Of a stretch of 57,233 nucleotides of DNA, positions 43,167-52,213 are shown one piece after another. The position numbers and the translations under genes were made by a program. Positions within the stretch are counted from its first letter, which is position 1. Each line of letters starts with the position of its first letter. The notes beneath the pieces are model-generated. The model made no database searches and had not been told where the DNA came from. It worked only from the letters and a program-made list of their open reading frames with translations. Source of the DNA: Rhodopirellula europaea 6C (GTDB lineage Bacteria; Planctomycetota; Planctomycetia; Pirellulales; Pirellulaceae); the NCBI RefSeq assembly GCF_000338295.1, contig NZ_ANMO01000080.1, positions 1-57,233 of the forward strand, written 5' to 3'.

Positions 43167-43304
43167 GGTGGCCGCACCGTGCCGGTTCTGCTTCCGTTGC
43201 ACGTGTCGACGAGGCCAAATCGGGGCGAACATTCTACCCTTTCAACGTTTTGGCAATCGCGTCACAATGCGGCATCTTTTGATCCCTTGTACCGGCGAAT
43301 CGAC

Positions 43305-45011
43305 GTGAACGCACCCGAACCATCTGACTCGGCCACACCTGAAAAAACGCCGTCCAAACACTTCATTCGCCAAGCGATTGATGCGGATCTGGCGAGTGGA
43401 CGCTTTGACGGAGTTGCCACGCGATTCCCGCCGGAACCCAACGGTTACCTCCACATCGGACACGCGAAAAGTATCTGCCTGAACTTTGGTCTCGCCAAAG
43501 ACATGGGCGGCACATGCAACCTGCGATTCGATGACACCAACCCCGTCAAAGAAGACACCGAGTACGTCGATTCGATTCAAGAGGACGTCCGTTGGTTGGG
43601 GTTTGAATGGGACAACTTGCACTTCGCCAGCGACTACTTCGACCAACTTTATGATTGGGCGGAGAAACTGGTCAAAGACGGCAAGGCTTACGTTTGTGAC
43701 TTGAACGCCGAAGAGACTCGTGCCTACCGCGGCACGCTCACCGAACCCGGTAAAGACTCACCACATCGCGATCGCACTCCGGAAGAAAACCTGGAGCTCT
43801 TGCGTGCGATGAAGGCGGGCAAGTTCAAGGACGGTGAGAAAACGTTGCGAGCCAAGATCGACATGGCTTCGCCGAACATCAATCTTCGCGATCCGGTGAT
43901 GTACCGAATCGCTCATGTGCCGCACCATCGCACCGGCGACAAATGGTGCATCTATCCCATGTATGACTGGGCCCACGGTCAGTCTGATTCACTGGAAAAG
44001 ATCACGTTTTCGATTTGCACGCTCGAGTTCGAGCACCATCGGCCGCTTTACAATTGGTACTGCGAGAACCTTGGCATTCATCATCCTCGCCAAATCGAGT
44101 TCGCTCGTTTGAACATGACCTTCACCGTCATGAGCAAACGAAAACTCTTGCAACTGGTGAAGGAAAACCACGTCACCGGTTGGGACGATCCTCGAATGCC
44201 GACCTTGGTTGGTTTGCGTCGTCGCGGTTACACGCCCGAGTCCATTCGTGCGTTCTGCGCCGATATCGGTGTGGCCAAGTTCAACAGCACGATCGATGTC
44301 ATTCGCTTGGAAAATTCGGTTCGCGAGCACCTGAACTCGGTCGCGCCGCGACGGATGGCGGTTTTGGATCCGATCAAGCTCACCATCACGAACTGGCCCG
44401 AGGGCAAGGTCGAGATGATGAACGCGATCAACAACCCCGAAGACGAATCCGCCGGCAGCCGCGAAATTCCATTCAGCGGTGAGCTTTACATCGAGACCGA
44501 AGATTTTCGCGAAGAGGCTCCTCGCAAATTCTTCCGTTTGAAGAAGGGCGGTTCGGTTCGTTTGCGTTCGGGCTACATCGTGGATTGTCACGACGTGGTG
44601 AAGGACGACGATGGGAACATCACCGAAGTCTTGTGCACCTACGATCCAGAAACCAAGAGCGGCGAAGACACCTCCGGTCGCAAAGTCAAAGGCACGATTC
44701 ACTGGGTCAGTCGCGAACACGCCAAGAAAGTGACGGTCCGCAATTACGACCGTCTGTTCAAGGTCGAGAACCCAGATGCGTCCTCGGATACGGGATCGTT
44801 CCTGGATCACTTGAACCCAGACTCACTGACAACACTAACCGCCCACGTGGAACCTGCTCTGGCGGAGGCCGCAGTAGGCGATCGCGTTCAGTTCGAGCGA
44901 CTCGGGTATTACGTTGTCGATCCCGATTCGACCGATGGCGAGCTCGTTTTCAACCGCATCGTTCCACTCCGTGATACCTGGGGAAAGATCGAGGCGAAGG
45001 GGAAGAAGTAG
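43305..45011 (+). CDS. glnS: Glutaminyl-tRNA synthetase
   Basis: Charges tRNA-Gln with glutamine. The 568-residue class I synthetase has the HIGH motif in [12 protein letters not shown] (residues 46-56), the conserved [18 protein letters not shown] and the KMSKS equivalent VMSKRKLL (275-282), and a C-terminal anticodon-binding beta-barrel region (from about 345). GTG 43305 starts the MNAPEPSDS leader; the frame is open to 43179 but that part is not protein-like. The three 37-bp repeats follow the stop. Presence of GlnRS alongside possible GatCAB elsewhere cannot be judged here. Confidence 0.96.
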   Translation: MNAPEPSDSATPEKTPSKHFIRQAIDADLASGRFDGVATRFPPEPNGYLHIGHAKSICLNFGLAKDMGGTCNLRFDDTNPVKEDTEYVDSIQEDVRWLGFEWDNLHFASDYFDQLYDWAEKLVKDGKAYVCDLNAEETRAYRGTLTEPGKDSPHRDRTPEENLELLRAMKAGKFKDGEKTLRAKIDMASPNINLRDPVMYRIAHVPHHRTGDKWCIYPMYDWAHGQSDSLEKITFSICTLEFEHHRPLYNWYCENLGIHHPRQIEFARLNMTFTVMSKRKLLQLVKENHVTGWDDPRMPTLVGLRRRGYTPESIRAFCADIGVAKFNSTIDVIRLENSVREHLNSVAPRRMAVLDPIKLTITNWPEGKVEMMNAINNPEDESAGSREIPFSGELYIETEDFREEAPRKFFRLKKGGSVRLRSGYIVDCHDVVKDDDGNITEVLCTYDPETKSGEDTSGRKVKGTIHWVSREHAKKVTVRNYDRLFKVENPDASSDTGSFLDHLNPDSLTTLTAHVEPALAEAAVGDRVQFERLGYYVVDPDSTDGELVFNRIVPLRDTWGKIEAKGKK

Positions 45012-45022
45012 CTCGTCAGGAA

Positions 45023-45131
45023 TTCGCCGTAGCCGAATTCACCAGAATTCGGAAGCATGTTCGCCGTAGCCGAATTCGCCAGAATTCGGAAGCATGTTCG
45101 CCGTAGCCGGATTCACCAGGGTTCGGACTCG
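45023..45131. repeat. 37-bp tandem repeat, about three copies
   Basis: Copies at 45023-45059, 45060-45096 and 45097-45131 (last one decayed). Each unit begins TTCGCCGTAGCC and contains the palindrome CCGAATTC-NCCA-GAATTCGG, then AAGCATG. It lies just after glnS and could form stable hairpins. Confidence 0.85.
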
Positions 45132-45219
45132 TTTGCATAGCGGACAGGCGCCGAGATTGCTCGGTGCCTGTTGAGTGATCGTTCAGTGGGGATCACAGGC
45201 TGGAAGCCTATGCCACTCT

Positions 45220-46767
45220 TTAGGCGAGGTCGTAGACTTGGCTGTAGCGGGTTCGCAGGCTTTGGATCAGCGGTTCGGCGGAGAGCGGTTTGCCGCTGGC
45301 TTGTTCGACCAGTTCATCCGCGGTTCGCGTTCGTCCGAGCTCATGAACGTTCTTGACCAACCATTCTCGTAGCGGTGCAAAGTTCCCTTCCCGGGCCATT
45401 GCGTCAATGTCTCCGAGTGATTCTTTGGCAGCATCGTACAACTGTGCCGCGGCCAAATTCCCGAGCGTGTAGGTCGGGAAGTACCCGATCAGGCCCGCGC
45501 TCCAGTGGACGTCTTGCAGAACGCCATCGGCGGCCGATGGTGGGCGAACCCCGATGACTTGTTCGTAGGCATCCGCCCATGCGACTGGGAGATCATCGGT
45601 GGACAGCTCGCCGCTGATGAGGGCTTGTTCCAATTCAAATCGGACGATGATGTGCAGGTTGTAAGTCGCCTCGTCGGCTTCGACGCGAATCAGCGATGGC
45701 GAGACTGAATTGAAGCAGCGATGCAGTTCCGCAGCGGTGGTATTGCCCAATTGCGCTGGGAAGTGTTGTTGGATCTGCGGGGTGAAGTGTTCCCAGAACG
45801 GCAGCGTTCGGCCGACGAGGTTTTCCCACATTCGCGATTGTGATTCGTGGATCCCCAACGACGCGTAGCTTCCCGGTGGCAATCCGAACCAGTCGTCTCG
45901 CATGCCTTGTTCGTACAGTCCGTGGCCCGCCTCATGCAGCGTTCCAAAGATGCTGGTCGGAAGAAAATTGGGTTCGTAGCGAGTTAGGATGCGGCAGTCG
46001 GAGGGGCCGATCGTTGTGCAAAATGGATGCGAAGTCTCATCCAGCCGACCTCGGTTGAAGTCAAAGCCGATCGCTTCGGCGAGCACGTGCGAGAACGCTC
46101 GCTGTGCTTCGACGGGAAATTCCTGGGTGATCAGCGACGTGTCGACTTGTCGCGGTGAGTCTTTGATCTCGCCGATCAATGCCACCAGTTCGGTTCGCAA
46201 GTCGGCAAAGGTTTTCGTGAGAGCGGCCGCTTTTGCACCTGGTTCGAATTCGTCCAGCAAGGCTTCGTAGACCGTTTGGTCATCGGTCTTCAGAAGCTCG
46301 CCCGTTTCCCGTTTGAGCGAAAGCATTTCGTCCAGCACGGGCTGGAACATCGAGTAGTCGTCCGCTTTGCGAGCGGCGTCCCATTGGCCTTGGCCGCGAA
46401 CGCAACATGACGCGGTGCGTTGGACTAGGTCGCTGGGCAGTTTGCATTGCCGGCGGTAATCATCAGCGAGGCATTTGAGCGTCGCTCCGATGTCACTGTG
46501 CGGATCGGATGCTGCGTCCCAGTCCGCAAGCGAAGCGAGTTGCTCTTCGATGACCGGGGCCGTTTGCAGGGTGTGCACCAACCCGCGCAGGTGAGCAACT
46601 TGTTCGGCGCGGTACTCCGCACCCCCGCGTGGCATTCCGGTGCGTTCATCCCATTCCAGCAAATCCGCTGTGGTGGAGAGCTTTGCCGCATCACGAAAGG
46701 TTTGGCAAAGGGCATCGAAGGTGGATGCGTGGTCGCTCGTCGTCTGGTTCATCTGCGTTTGGCTCAT
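45220..46767 (-). CDS. M32 family (Taq-type) metallocarboxypeptidase
   Basis: A 515-residue zinc carboxypeptidase. The HExxH motif is LHEAGH (H278, E279, H282) and the third ligand region is GIHESQSRMWEN (E309), typical of the M32 family. The DEATYNLHIIVRFELE and GYFPTYTLGNLAAAQ blocks are also in place. The enzymes remove C-terminal residues from peptides in the cytoplasm. I chose ATG 46767 (MSQTQMNQTT), which has GGGAA eight bases upstream; ATG 46752 is also possible. The membrane-protein gene upstream on the same strand ends 80 bases away, so the two may be co-transcribed. Confidence 0.95.
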   Translation of the reverse strand: MSQTQMNQTTSDHASTFDALCQTFRDAAKLSTTADLLEWDERTGMPRGGAEYRAEQVAHLRGLVHTLQTAPVIEEQLASLADWDAASDPHSDIGATLKCLADDYRRQCKLPSDLVQRTASCCVRGQGQWDAARKADDYSMFQPVLDEMLSLKRETGELLKTDDQTVYEALLDEFEPGAKAAALTKTFADLRTELVALIGEIKDSPRQVDTSLITQEFPVEAQRAFSHVLAEAIGFDFNRGRLDETSHPFCTTIGPSDCRILTRYEPNFLPTSIFGTLHEAGHGLYEQGMRDDWFGLPPGSYASLGIHESQSRMWENLVGRTLPFWEHFTPQIQQHFPAQLGNTTAAELHRCFNSVSPSLIRVEADEATYNLHIIVRFELEQALISGELSTDDLPVAWADAYEQVIGVRPPSAADGVLQDVHWSAGLIGYFPTYTLGNLAAAQLYDAAKESLGDIDAMAREGNFAPLREWLVKNVHELGRTRTADELVEQASGKPLSAEPLIQSLRTRYSQVYDLA

Positions 46768-46847
46768 TTGAACGGTTCCCAAAAAATCCCCGGCACAAAG
46801 ACATGTGCCGAGGACGTTGTCATGTTCGCTGAGCTTTGGCAAGACGG

Positions 46848-48560
46848 TCAGTCTTCACTTGGCGATTTATAGGACGGTGATTCGGAATAAAGAAAGAGTT
46901 TGCCGAATTGACCATGAAATTGGATCTCTCGTTCGTTCAAAGAACTTGGCGTTCGTTGATCCACCGGCAACGATCGCGACAGAAACCAATGCTTCGTAGT
47001 TAGTGCGTCCAAGCCGGATGATTGGATCGCTTGGCGATAGCCTTCCATCGGGGCGAGGGAACCGAGTGCGTGAAGAACGGCACGCTTGCCGGGTGAGTAA
47101 GGGCCTCTGGCGGGCAGGGTGAGGTAGGTGGCAAGCTCCGCGTCGGTGACCCGTCCGGTGATGGCGGGTTGTTCAATCAAATCGCCGTCAATCCAAACGT
47201 GATGCTGGATCTCGTTGGACTCATTGATATCGCTTGTTTCGGCCAAATCGGCGAGCCGTTGTAACGCGGTTCGCCAGTCTTCACCTCTATAAACCCAGTA
47301 CTTCGCGATGCTCGGATGAATCGAATTTTGTGACCAGGTGATCGCAACGAAAGATGGAATCGCGATGAGAAAGACGAGAAGTCTGTAGTGAAATCGTTGG
47401 CGAAGAGTGGCAACCCAACCGCCAAGGCTGACGCAGCCGAGCGGTAGGCCCGCGACAAGGTAGCGTCGCTGCCAAATCGGGACTCCGCCAAACTCGGACA
47501 AAATGAATGCCGAGATGACGGAGATCAGCAACACGCTGAGCAGAAGGATCGTGAAAGAGGTTGTCGGATCGCCAGTGGCGGAAGGCTCGGATTTGAATTC
47601 GGCGGTTTCTTCGGATGGATTTTGGCTGGCATGGGCGGATGAACCTGCACGTGCCGGAAAAAGTTTGTGGCAAAGAACGACGATAGTCGTCGGAATGAGT
47701 GTCCAACCGAGCCAGGGCCACATATTCCAGACTGCAAAGATTGAATTTGGGCGACCGAATGAGGACCAGGCTTCTCGGCGGTCCCAAATCTCGTGTTGGT
47801 CGCCGGAAAGAAATAGCCCCACCAGAATCCACGTGGCCAACCAACCACCGTGGCGCCAGAGTTTGCGATTCGTTTGGGCCGGTTTGCGTTGCGAATCGAA
47901 CAAGTCCTTTGCCGAAACCGCCGCGACGAGTGGGACCAGCGTCATCAGAGAGGTGATGTGCATCAGCGTCGCGAAAAGCACGCTTGCATGAAGCCCGATC
48001 CAAGCCCACTTTTGGTTGATATTGGGGGTTGCCCAGATTCTCGCCGCGAATCCGACGGCAAGGGTGCTTCCTAGTATCACGGCGGCGTAGGGGCGTAGTT
48101 CGACGCCGAAGAACGCGGCTTGCCGATCGATTGCCACGGCGAGTCCCGCAACCAAGGCGGCAAGCAAACTGCCGTGGCAACGCAGCGATCCCCAGGTAAT
48201 CAGGGCGGCGGAAAGGCTAACGCACCAGAGACTGGTTAGCCGAGCCAGGACTTCCACGGGATAGCTGGCGAAAGGCTCGGGCCAGGGAATTTGTTGCCAA
48301 ATCCACAGGGCCCAGAAGTACAGCGGTTGCTGGTTTCCCATTTTTGCTCGTGGAGCCACGTCGTCCCAGTCGTCGGCGACGCACCATGCCGTGTGAAGTT
48401 CGTCGATCCAAAAGCTTTCGGCCAAAAACGGCCATCGGAACGCGAAGGTCAGGGCGAAGACCGCAATCACGCACGCCCACTCGATTGCGGTGGTGCGACG
48501 TTTTTCGGGAAGCGATCTTGCTTCGGCTGTCTTCGGAGCAGGCGTGGAAAAGCGTTTCAT
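46848..48560 (-). CDS. GT-C-type glycosyltransferase-like membrane protein
   Basis: A 570-residue polytopic protein with about ten hydrophobic segments. The first is VIAVFALTFAFRW; it is followed at residues 51-57 by WIDELHT, the acidic DE motif typical of the first loop in GT-C enzymes of the PMT/ArnT type (D53, E54). Later segments include LLAALVAGLAVAIDRQA, LRPYAAVILGSTLAVGF, and FTILLLSVLLISVISAFIL. The C-terminal 130 residues are soluble. Such enzymes move sugars from polyprenyl-linked donors to acceptors outside the membrane. Donor and acceptor are unknown. The start is ATG 48560; the gene is divergent from hisD with a 106-base gap. Confidence 0.75.
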   Translation of the reverse strand: MKRFSTPAPKTAEARSLPEKRRTTAIEWACVIAVFALTFAFRWPFLAESFWIDELHTAWCVADDWDDVAPRAKMGNQQPLYFWALWIWQQIPWPEPFASYPVEVLARLTSLWCVSLSAALITWGSLRCHGSLLAALVAGLAVAIDRQAAFFGVELRPYAAVILGSTLAVGFAARIWATPNINQKWAWIGLHASVLFATLMHITSLMTLVPLVAAVSAKDLFDSQRKPAQTNRKLWRHGGWLATWILVGLFLSGDQHEIWDRREAWSSFGRPNSIFAVWNMWPWLGWTLIPTTIVVLCHKLFPARAGSSAHASQNPSEETAEFKSEPSATGDPTTSFTILLLSVLLISVISAFILSEFGGVPIWQRRYLVAGLPLGCVSLGGWVATLRQRFHYRLLVFLIAIPSFVAITWSQNSIHPSIAKYWVYRGEDWRTALQRLADLAETSDINESNEIQHHVWIDGDLIEQPAITGRVTDAELATYLTLPARGPYSPGKRAVLHALGSLAPMEGYRQAIQSSGLDALTTKHWFLSRSLPVDQRTPSSLNEREIQFHGQFGKLFLYSESPSYKSPSED

Positions 48561-48666
48561 GGGCCAAGCCTAGCCCAAGGTTGTTGGCTCGGTAAACTGA
48601 CCGGCTGGCTTTCACCGTCCAGTCCAGTCTGTCGATCCCTTCCTCGTTCTTTTCCGCATCGTTGCC

Positions 48667-50031
48667 GTGCCTGAATTTTCCATCCAAACCGTTGACGCTC
48701 GCGATCCCTCTTCGAGCGAAGCTGCGGAAACGCTGGCCGCGTTGCGAGAAAAGTTGAGTCCCCGTGGAGACTTGGTCAGTCCGCGTGGTCGTGAGTTGAC
48801 GTTGAAAGTGTTCGGCAAGGCTCTCTCGCCGATCGAAGTCGTGGAAACCATTTGCAAGGATGTTCAAACGCAAGGCACCGAGGCGTTGCTGCGATACACC
48901 AAGGCTCTCGACGGAGCCGAGTTGATGGCCGATTCGCTGCGAGTGCCGGAAGCAGATTTGAAGGCCGCTCACGCCGCGGCGAACCCGAAGCTGATCGAAA
49001 CCATCGGCCGAATCCGCGACAACATTGCCACGTTCCAGTCCGCGATTTTGCACCGAGATGTCACCATCACGCCGCGTCCGGGAGTCTCGCTGACCCAGCG
49101 ATATGTGCCGATTCCTCGCGTGGGAATTTGCGTTCCCGGTGGTGCGGCGGCTTATCCCTCAACGGTGATGATGACTGCGATTCCGGCTCAGGTCGCTGGC
49201 GTCGATGAGATTGCGGTGGTCGCGCCTCCGACCCCGTTTGGTGCCTACAACACGGACATGCTGGCGACTTGTCACGAGCTGGGGATCAAGGAAGTCTATC
49301 GGTGCGGAGGAGCACAGGCCGTCGCCGCGATGGCGTACGGATGCGATGCCTTGCCCGCGGTCGACAAAATCGTCGGCCCCGGCAACTTGTTCGTCGCATT
49401 GGCGAAGAAGCACGTGTTCGGCACCGTCGACATCGATTCGTTTGCCGGGCCGAGCGAAGTGATCGTGATCGCGGACGATTCTGCTGACGCTTCGTTCGTT
49501 GCCTCGGATTTGTTGGCTCAAGCCGAGCACTCTCCCGGATCGGCGATTTTGATCACTTGGGTTGAGACGCTGCTGACGAACGTTCAGTCAGAATTGTCAC
49601 GGCAGCTTGGCGAACTGGAGCGTGGCGATTTGGCTCGCGATGCTTTGTCAGATTTTGGAGCCTTGGTGTTGGCTCGCGATGCCGACCATGCCTGCGAATT
49701 GACCGACTCGTTCGCGCCGGAGCACTTGCAGATCGAAACTCGCGAACCGGAATCGTTGATCGCGAAAATTCGGCACAGCGGTGCGGCGTTCTTGGGACAC
49801 CACACCCCGGTCGCACTGGGGGATTACGCCGCGGGACCCAGTCACGTTTTGCCGACGGGTGGCACGTGCCGATGGGCGGCCGGGTTGTCTGCGAACAGCT
49901 TTTTGCGGTCCGGCAGTGTGACTCAGTTCGATCAATCTGCTTTGTCGGCAATCGCTCAGGATGTCATCACGGTGGCGGAGAAAGAGGGCCTGACCGCCCA
50001 CGCCCGCAGCGTCTCGATCCGAACGGAATGA
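48667..50031 (+). CDS. hisD: Histidinol dehydrogenase
   Basis: Catalyses the last two steps of histidine synthesis (histidinol to histidinal to histidine, with NAD and zinc). The 454-residue protein has RYVPIPRVGICVPGGAAAYPS, the AIPAQVAG motif, CGGAQAVAAMAYG, KIVGPGNLFVALAKK, SFAGPSEVIVIAD, the zinc/catalytic LLAQAEH and FAPEHLQI, and THVLPTGG-like SHVLPTGGTCRW. Length is normal. GTG 48667 is the first start with the family N-terminus. No other his gene is near, so it is an isolated his locus, which is common in planctomycetes. Confidence 0.96.
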   Translation: MPEFSIQTVDARDPSSSEAAETLAALREKLSPRGDLVSPRGRELTLKVFGKALSPIEVVETICKDVQTQGTEALLRYTKALDGAELMADSLRVPEADLKAAHAAANPKLIETIGRIRDNIATFQSAILHRDVTITPRPGVSLTQRYVPIPRVGICVPGGAAAYPSTVMMTAIPAQVAGVDEIAVVAPPTPFGAYNTDMLATCHELGIKEVYRCGGAQAVAAMAYGCDALPAVDKIVGPGNLFVALAKKHVFGTVDIDSFAGPSEVIVIADDSADASFVASDLLAQAEHSPGSAILITWVETLLTNVQSELSRQLGELERGDLARDALSDFGALVLARDADHACELTDSFAPEHLQIETREPESLIAKIRHSGAAFLGHHTPVALGDYAAGPSHVLPTGGTCRWAAGLSANSFLRSGSVTQFDQSALSAIAQDVITVAEKEGLTAHARSVSIRTE

Positions 50032-50232
50032 TTGGCTGAAACGGAAAAGACTGCCCGCTCGGAATGGTTTGAATGATCGTCCGGTTTGGCAGACAATCGT
50101 GCCGATTTGGCTGGGCTTTTCCCCGCAATTCCGGGGGCGCTTCCGGCATTGCCCGTTGAGGAAACCTGGCCCGATTGCTACGTTTTTGGGTCGCTATCCA
50201 CGCATCAATCGCCCATTTCGGCCGCAATATCA

Positions 50233-51492
50233 GTGATCGCCCCCAATCTCGCATCGAAGCTTCCCGACGACCAACGCATTGTCATCACCGGCGTCGGTCT
50301 GACGTCGCCAAACGGCAACGACTGGGCCACTTTCCGACAAGCGTTGCTGGAAAAACGCAGCGGTGTGCAGCCTTACGAAATCCGCTACTTCGGTGAGACT
50401 TTGGCGGGCGTCTGTGATTTCGACGCGAAGAAGTACCAATCCAAAAAAGACATTCGCCGGGGAACACGCGCGGGCAGCGTCGGCGTTTACACGGCTCAAG
50501 AAGCTGTCGCCCATTCCGGGTTGGATTGGGAAAACGTCGATAAGGATCGAGTCGGAATTTACGTCGGCGTGACCGAACACGGCAACGTCGAGACCGAAAA
50601 TGAAATCCACGTGATCAAAGGGTTCGACTACGACACGAGTTGTTGGTCGCATCACCACAACCCTCGTACCGTCGCGAACAATCCGGCTGGTGAAATTGCG
50701 TTGAACATGCAAATCACTGGGCCGCACTACACGATCGGTGCCGCTTGTGCCGCTGGAAACGCGGGCATCATTCAGGGTGCCCAGATGCTGCGGCTGAATG
50801 AGTGCGATGTGGCGATCGCGGGCGGAACCAGCGAAAGCATTCACACGTTCGGGATCTTCGCCAGCTTCAACAGTCAAAACGCGTTGGCGACCCACGCCGA
50901 TCCGACTCTCGCGTCACGGCCGTTCGATCAAAAACGCAATGGAATCGTTGTTGCCGAGGGCGGGTGTTTGTACACGCTTGAGCGACTCAGCGATGCGAAG
51001 GCTCGTGGCGCCGAGATTCATGGTGAATTGGTCGGTTACGCGATGAACACGGACGCGACTGATTTTGTGTTGCCGAACCCGGAACGCCAAGCTCAATGCG
51101 TTCAGAAGGCTCTCAAGCGTGCTGGATTGGAAGCGGACCAGATCGACATCGTCAGCACGCACGCGACGGGAACCAGCAGCGGCGACATTCAAGAATGCGC
51201 AGCTTTGCGGAGCGTGTTTGGCAAGTGCGAGAACGTTCGAATCAACAACACGAAGAGTTACATCGGGCACGCGATGGGAGCCGCCGGATCGTTGGAGTTG
51301 GCTGGTAATTTGATGGCGTTTCGCGATCAAGTCGTCCACCCGACGATCAATGTGGATGAACTGGATCCCGAGTGTGATTTGCCTGGTTTGGTGCTCAACG
51401 AGCCGCAAGAGAAACCTCGCGTGGATTACATCCTGAACAACTCGTTCGGAATGCTCGGCATCAACTCCGTCGTCATCGTCGGCCGAGTTTGA
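50233..51492 (+). CDS. Beta-ketoacyl-ACP synthase, FabF-like
   Basis: A 419-residue condensing enzyme. The catalytic triad is Cys172 in AACAAGNAG, His310 in STHATGTSSGD and His346 in SYIGHAMGAAGS, so it should be active. Family enzymes extend acyl chains on ACP with malonyl-ACP. The cysteine block AACAAGN differs from the common TACATG of housekeeping FabF, and the sequence is somewhat divergent, which fits a specialised synthase. The start is uncertain: GTG 50233 is my choice; the frame opens at TTG 50086. An ACP gene follows 370 bases later and a CrtI-like FAD gene after that. Confidence 0.9.
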   Translation: MIAPNLASKLPDDQRIVITGVGLTSPNGNDWATFRQALLEKRSGVQPYEIRYFGETLAGVCDFDAKKYQSKKDIRRGTRAGSVGVYTAQEAVAHSGLDWENVDKDRVGIYVGVTEHGNVETENEIHVIKGFDYDTSCWSHHHNPRTVANNPAGEIALNMQITGPHYTIGAACAAGNAGIIQGAQMLRLNECDVAIAGGTSESIHTFGIFASFNSQNALATHADPTLASRPFDQKRNGIVVAEGGCLYTLERLSDAKARGAEIHGELVGYAMNTDATDFVLPNPERQAQCVQKALKRAGLEADQIDIVSTHATGTSSGDIQECAALRSVFGKCENVRINNTKSYIGHAMGAAGSLELAGNLMAFRDQVVHPTINVDELDPECDLPGLVLNEPQEKPRVDYILNNSFGMLGINSVVIVGRV

Positions 51493-51861
51493 TCTACGAG
51501 ACGCTCGCCAATCACCGACGTCACGGCAGCACCCCAGCGACAAATTTGCACTTTGCAATTGTCAATTTGCAATCTCAGCGCTCGACCCTCCCCTCGCTTC
51601 GCTCGACCCTCCCAGAGGGAGGGTGAATCGGAACGAGGCCTTTTGTTCCTTGATCCACTGATCCCCGTGGTCCTGTGGACCTGAGCCACTTTCCCCTTCC
51701 TGCGTCGATCTGTCCCAATTCAATTGGCACAGGCGCCAAGTGGTGCCCCTTGTGTCGAATCCCATTGCCGTCGAAACTACTCTATCCCGCGGTGGCGGTT
51801 GCTCCACGGCGGAACACGGACGTTTCTTCTTCCCGTTTCTCTCGCATCCCTGCTTCCTTTC
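51493..51861. other. Intergenic region between ketoacyl synthase and ACP genes, with repeats
   Basis: The region has the direct repeat CGCTCGACCCTCCC at 51579-51592 and 51600-51613 (21-base offset) and the perfect hairpin CCCTCCC-AGA-GGGAGGG (51607-51623). No T-run follows directly. AT-rich short repeats around TTTGCAATTGTCAATTTGC lie at 51550-51575. I see no gene. Confidence 0.5.
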
Positions 51862-52113
51862 ATGACTCCTGCCGAAATTCGCCAAGAAATCATCGATATC
51901 CTCGACGACATTTCTCCTGATGAGGACCTCGACAACCTGGACGATCAGAAGGCGTTTCGCGAGCAATTGGAACTGGATTCGATGGACTTTTTGGACATCG
52001 TGATGGAACTCCGCAAGCGTCACCGCGTGCAGATTCCAGAGGAAGACTACGGCCACCTCGCCAGCATGCACTCCACGGTCACGTACCTGGAACCCAAGAT
52101 GAAGGATCTTTGA
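51862..52113 (+). CDS. Acyl carrier protein
   Basis: An 83-residue ACP that carries acyl groups on a phosphopantetheine arm. The attachment serine is Ser40 in LELDSMDFLDIVMELRKR; DSM replaces the usual DSL. Acidic helices surround it, as expected (EDLDNLDDQK before, VQIPEEDYGHLAS after). The frame is open to 51724 but the family N-terminus begins at ATG 51862 (MTPAEIRQE). It lies between the FabF-like and CrtI-like genes, so it is probably a pathway-specific carrier and not the housekeeping ACP. Confidence 0.92.
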   Translation: MTPAEIRQEIIDILDDISPDEDLDNLDDQKAFREQLELDSMDFLDIVMELRKRHRVQIPEEDYGHLASMHSTVTYLEPKMKDL

Positions 52114-52125
52114 GAGCTCTCGAGC

Positions 52126-52206
52126 AACTAGCGACTAGCTTCTAGCCTTTCGCATTCCGATGACTCTCACCCAAATAGCTAGGGGCTAATCGCTAACAGC
52201 TAGCGG
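52126..52206. repeat. CTAGC heptad repeats before the CrtI-like gene
   Basis: CTAGC occurs at 52128, 52135 and 52142 (exact 7-base phasing, CTAGCGA/CTAGCTT/CTAGCCT), and AGCTAG and CTAGC recur at 52177 and 52200. The right-hand copies are inverted relative to the left, so a hairpin is possible. Confidence 0.6.
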
Positions 52207-52213
52207 CTTTCGA

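Noticed and set aside
45023-45131. CRISPR array
   Set aside because: The whole 37-base unit is conserved, with no variable spacers.
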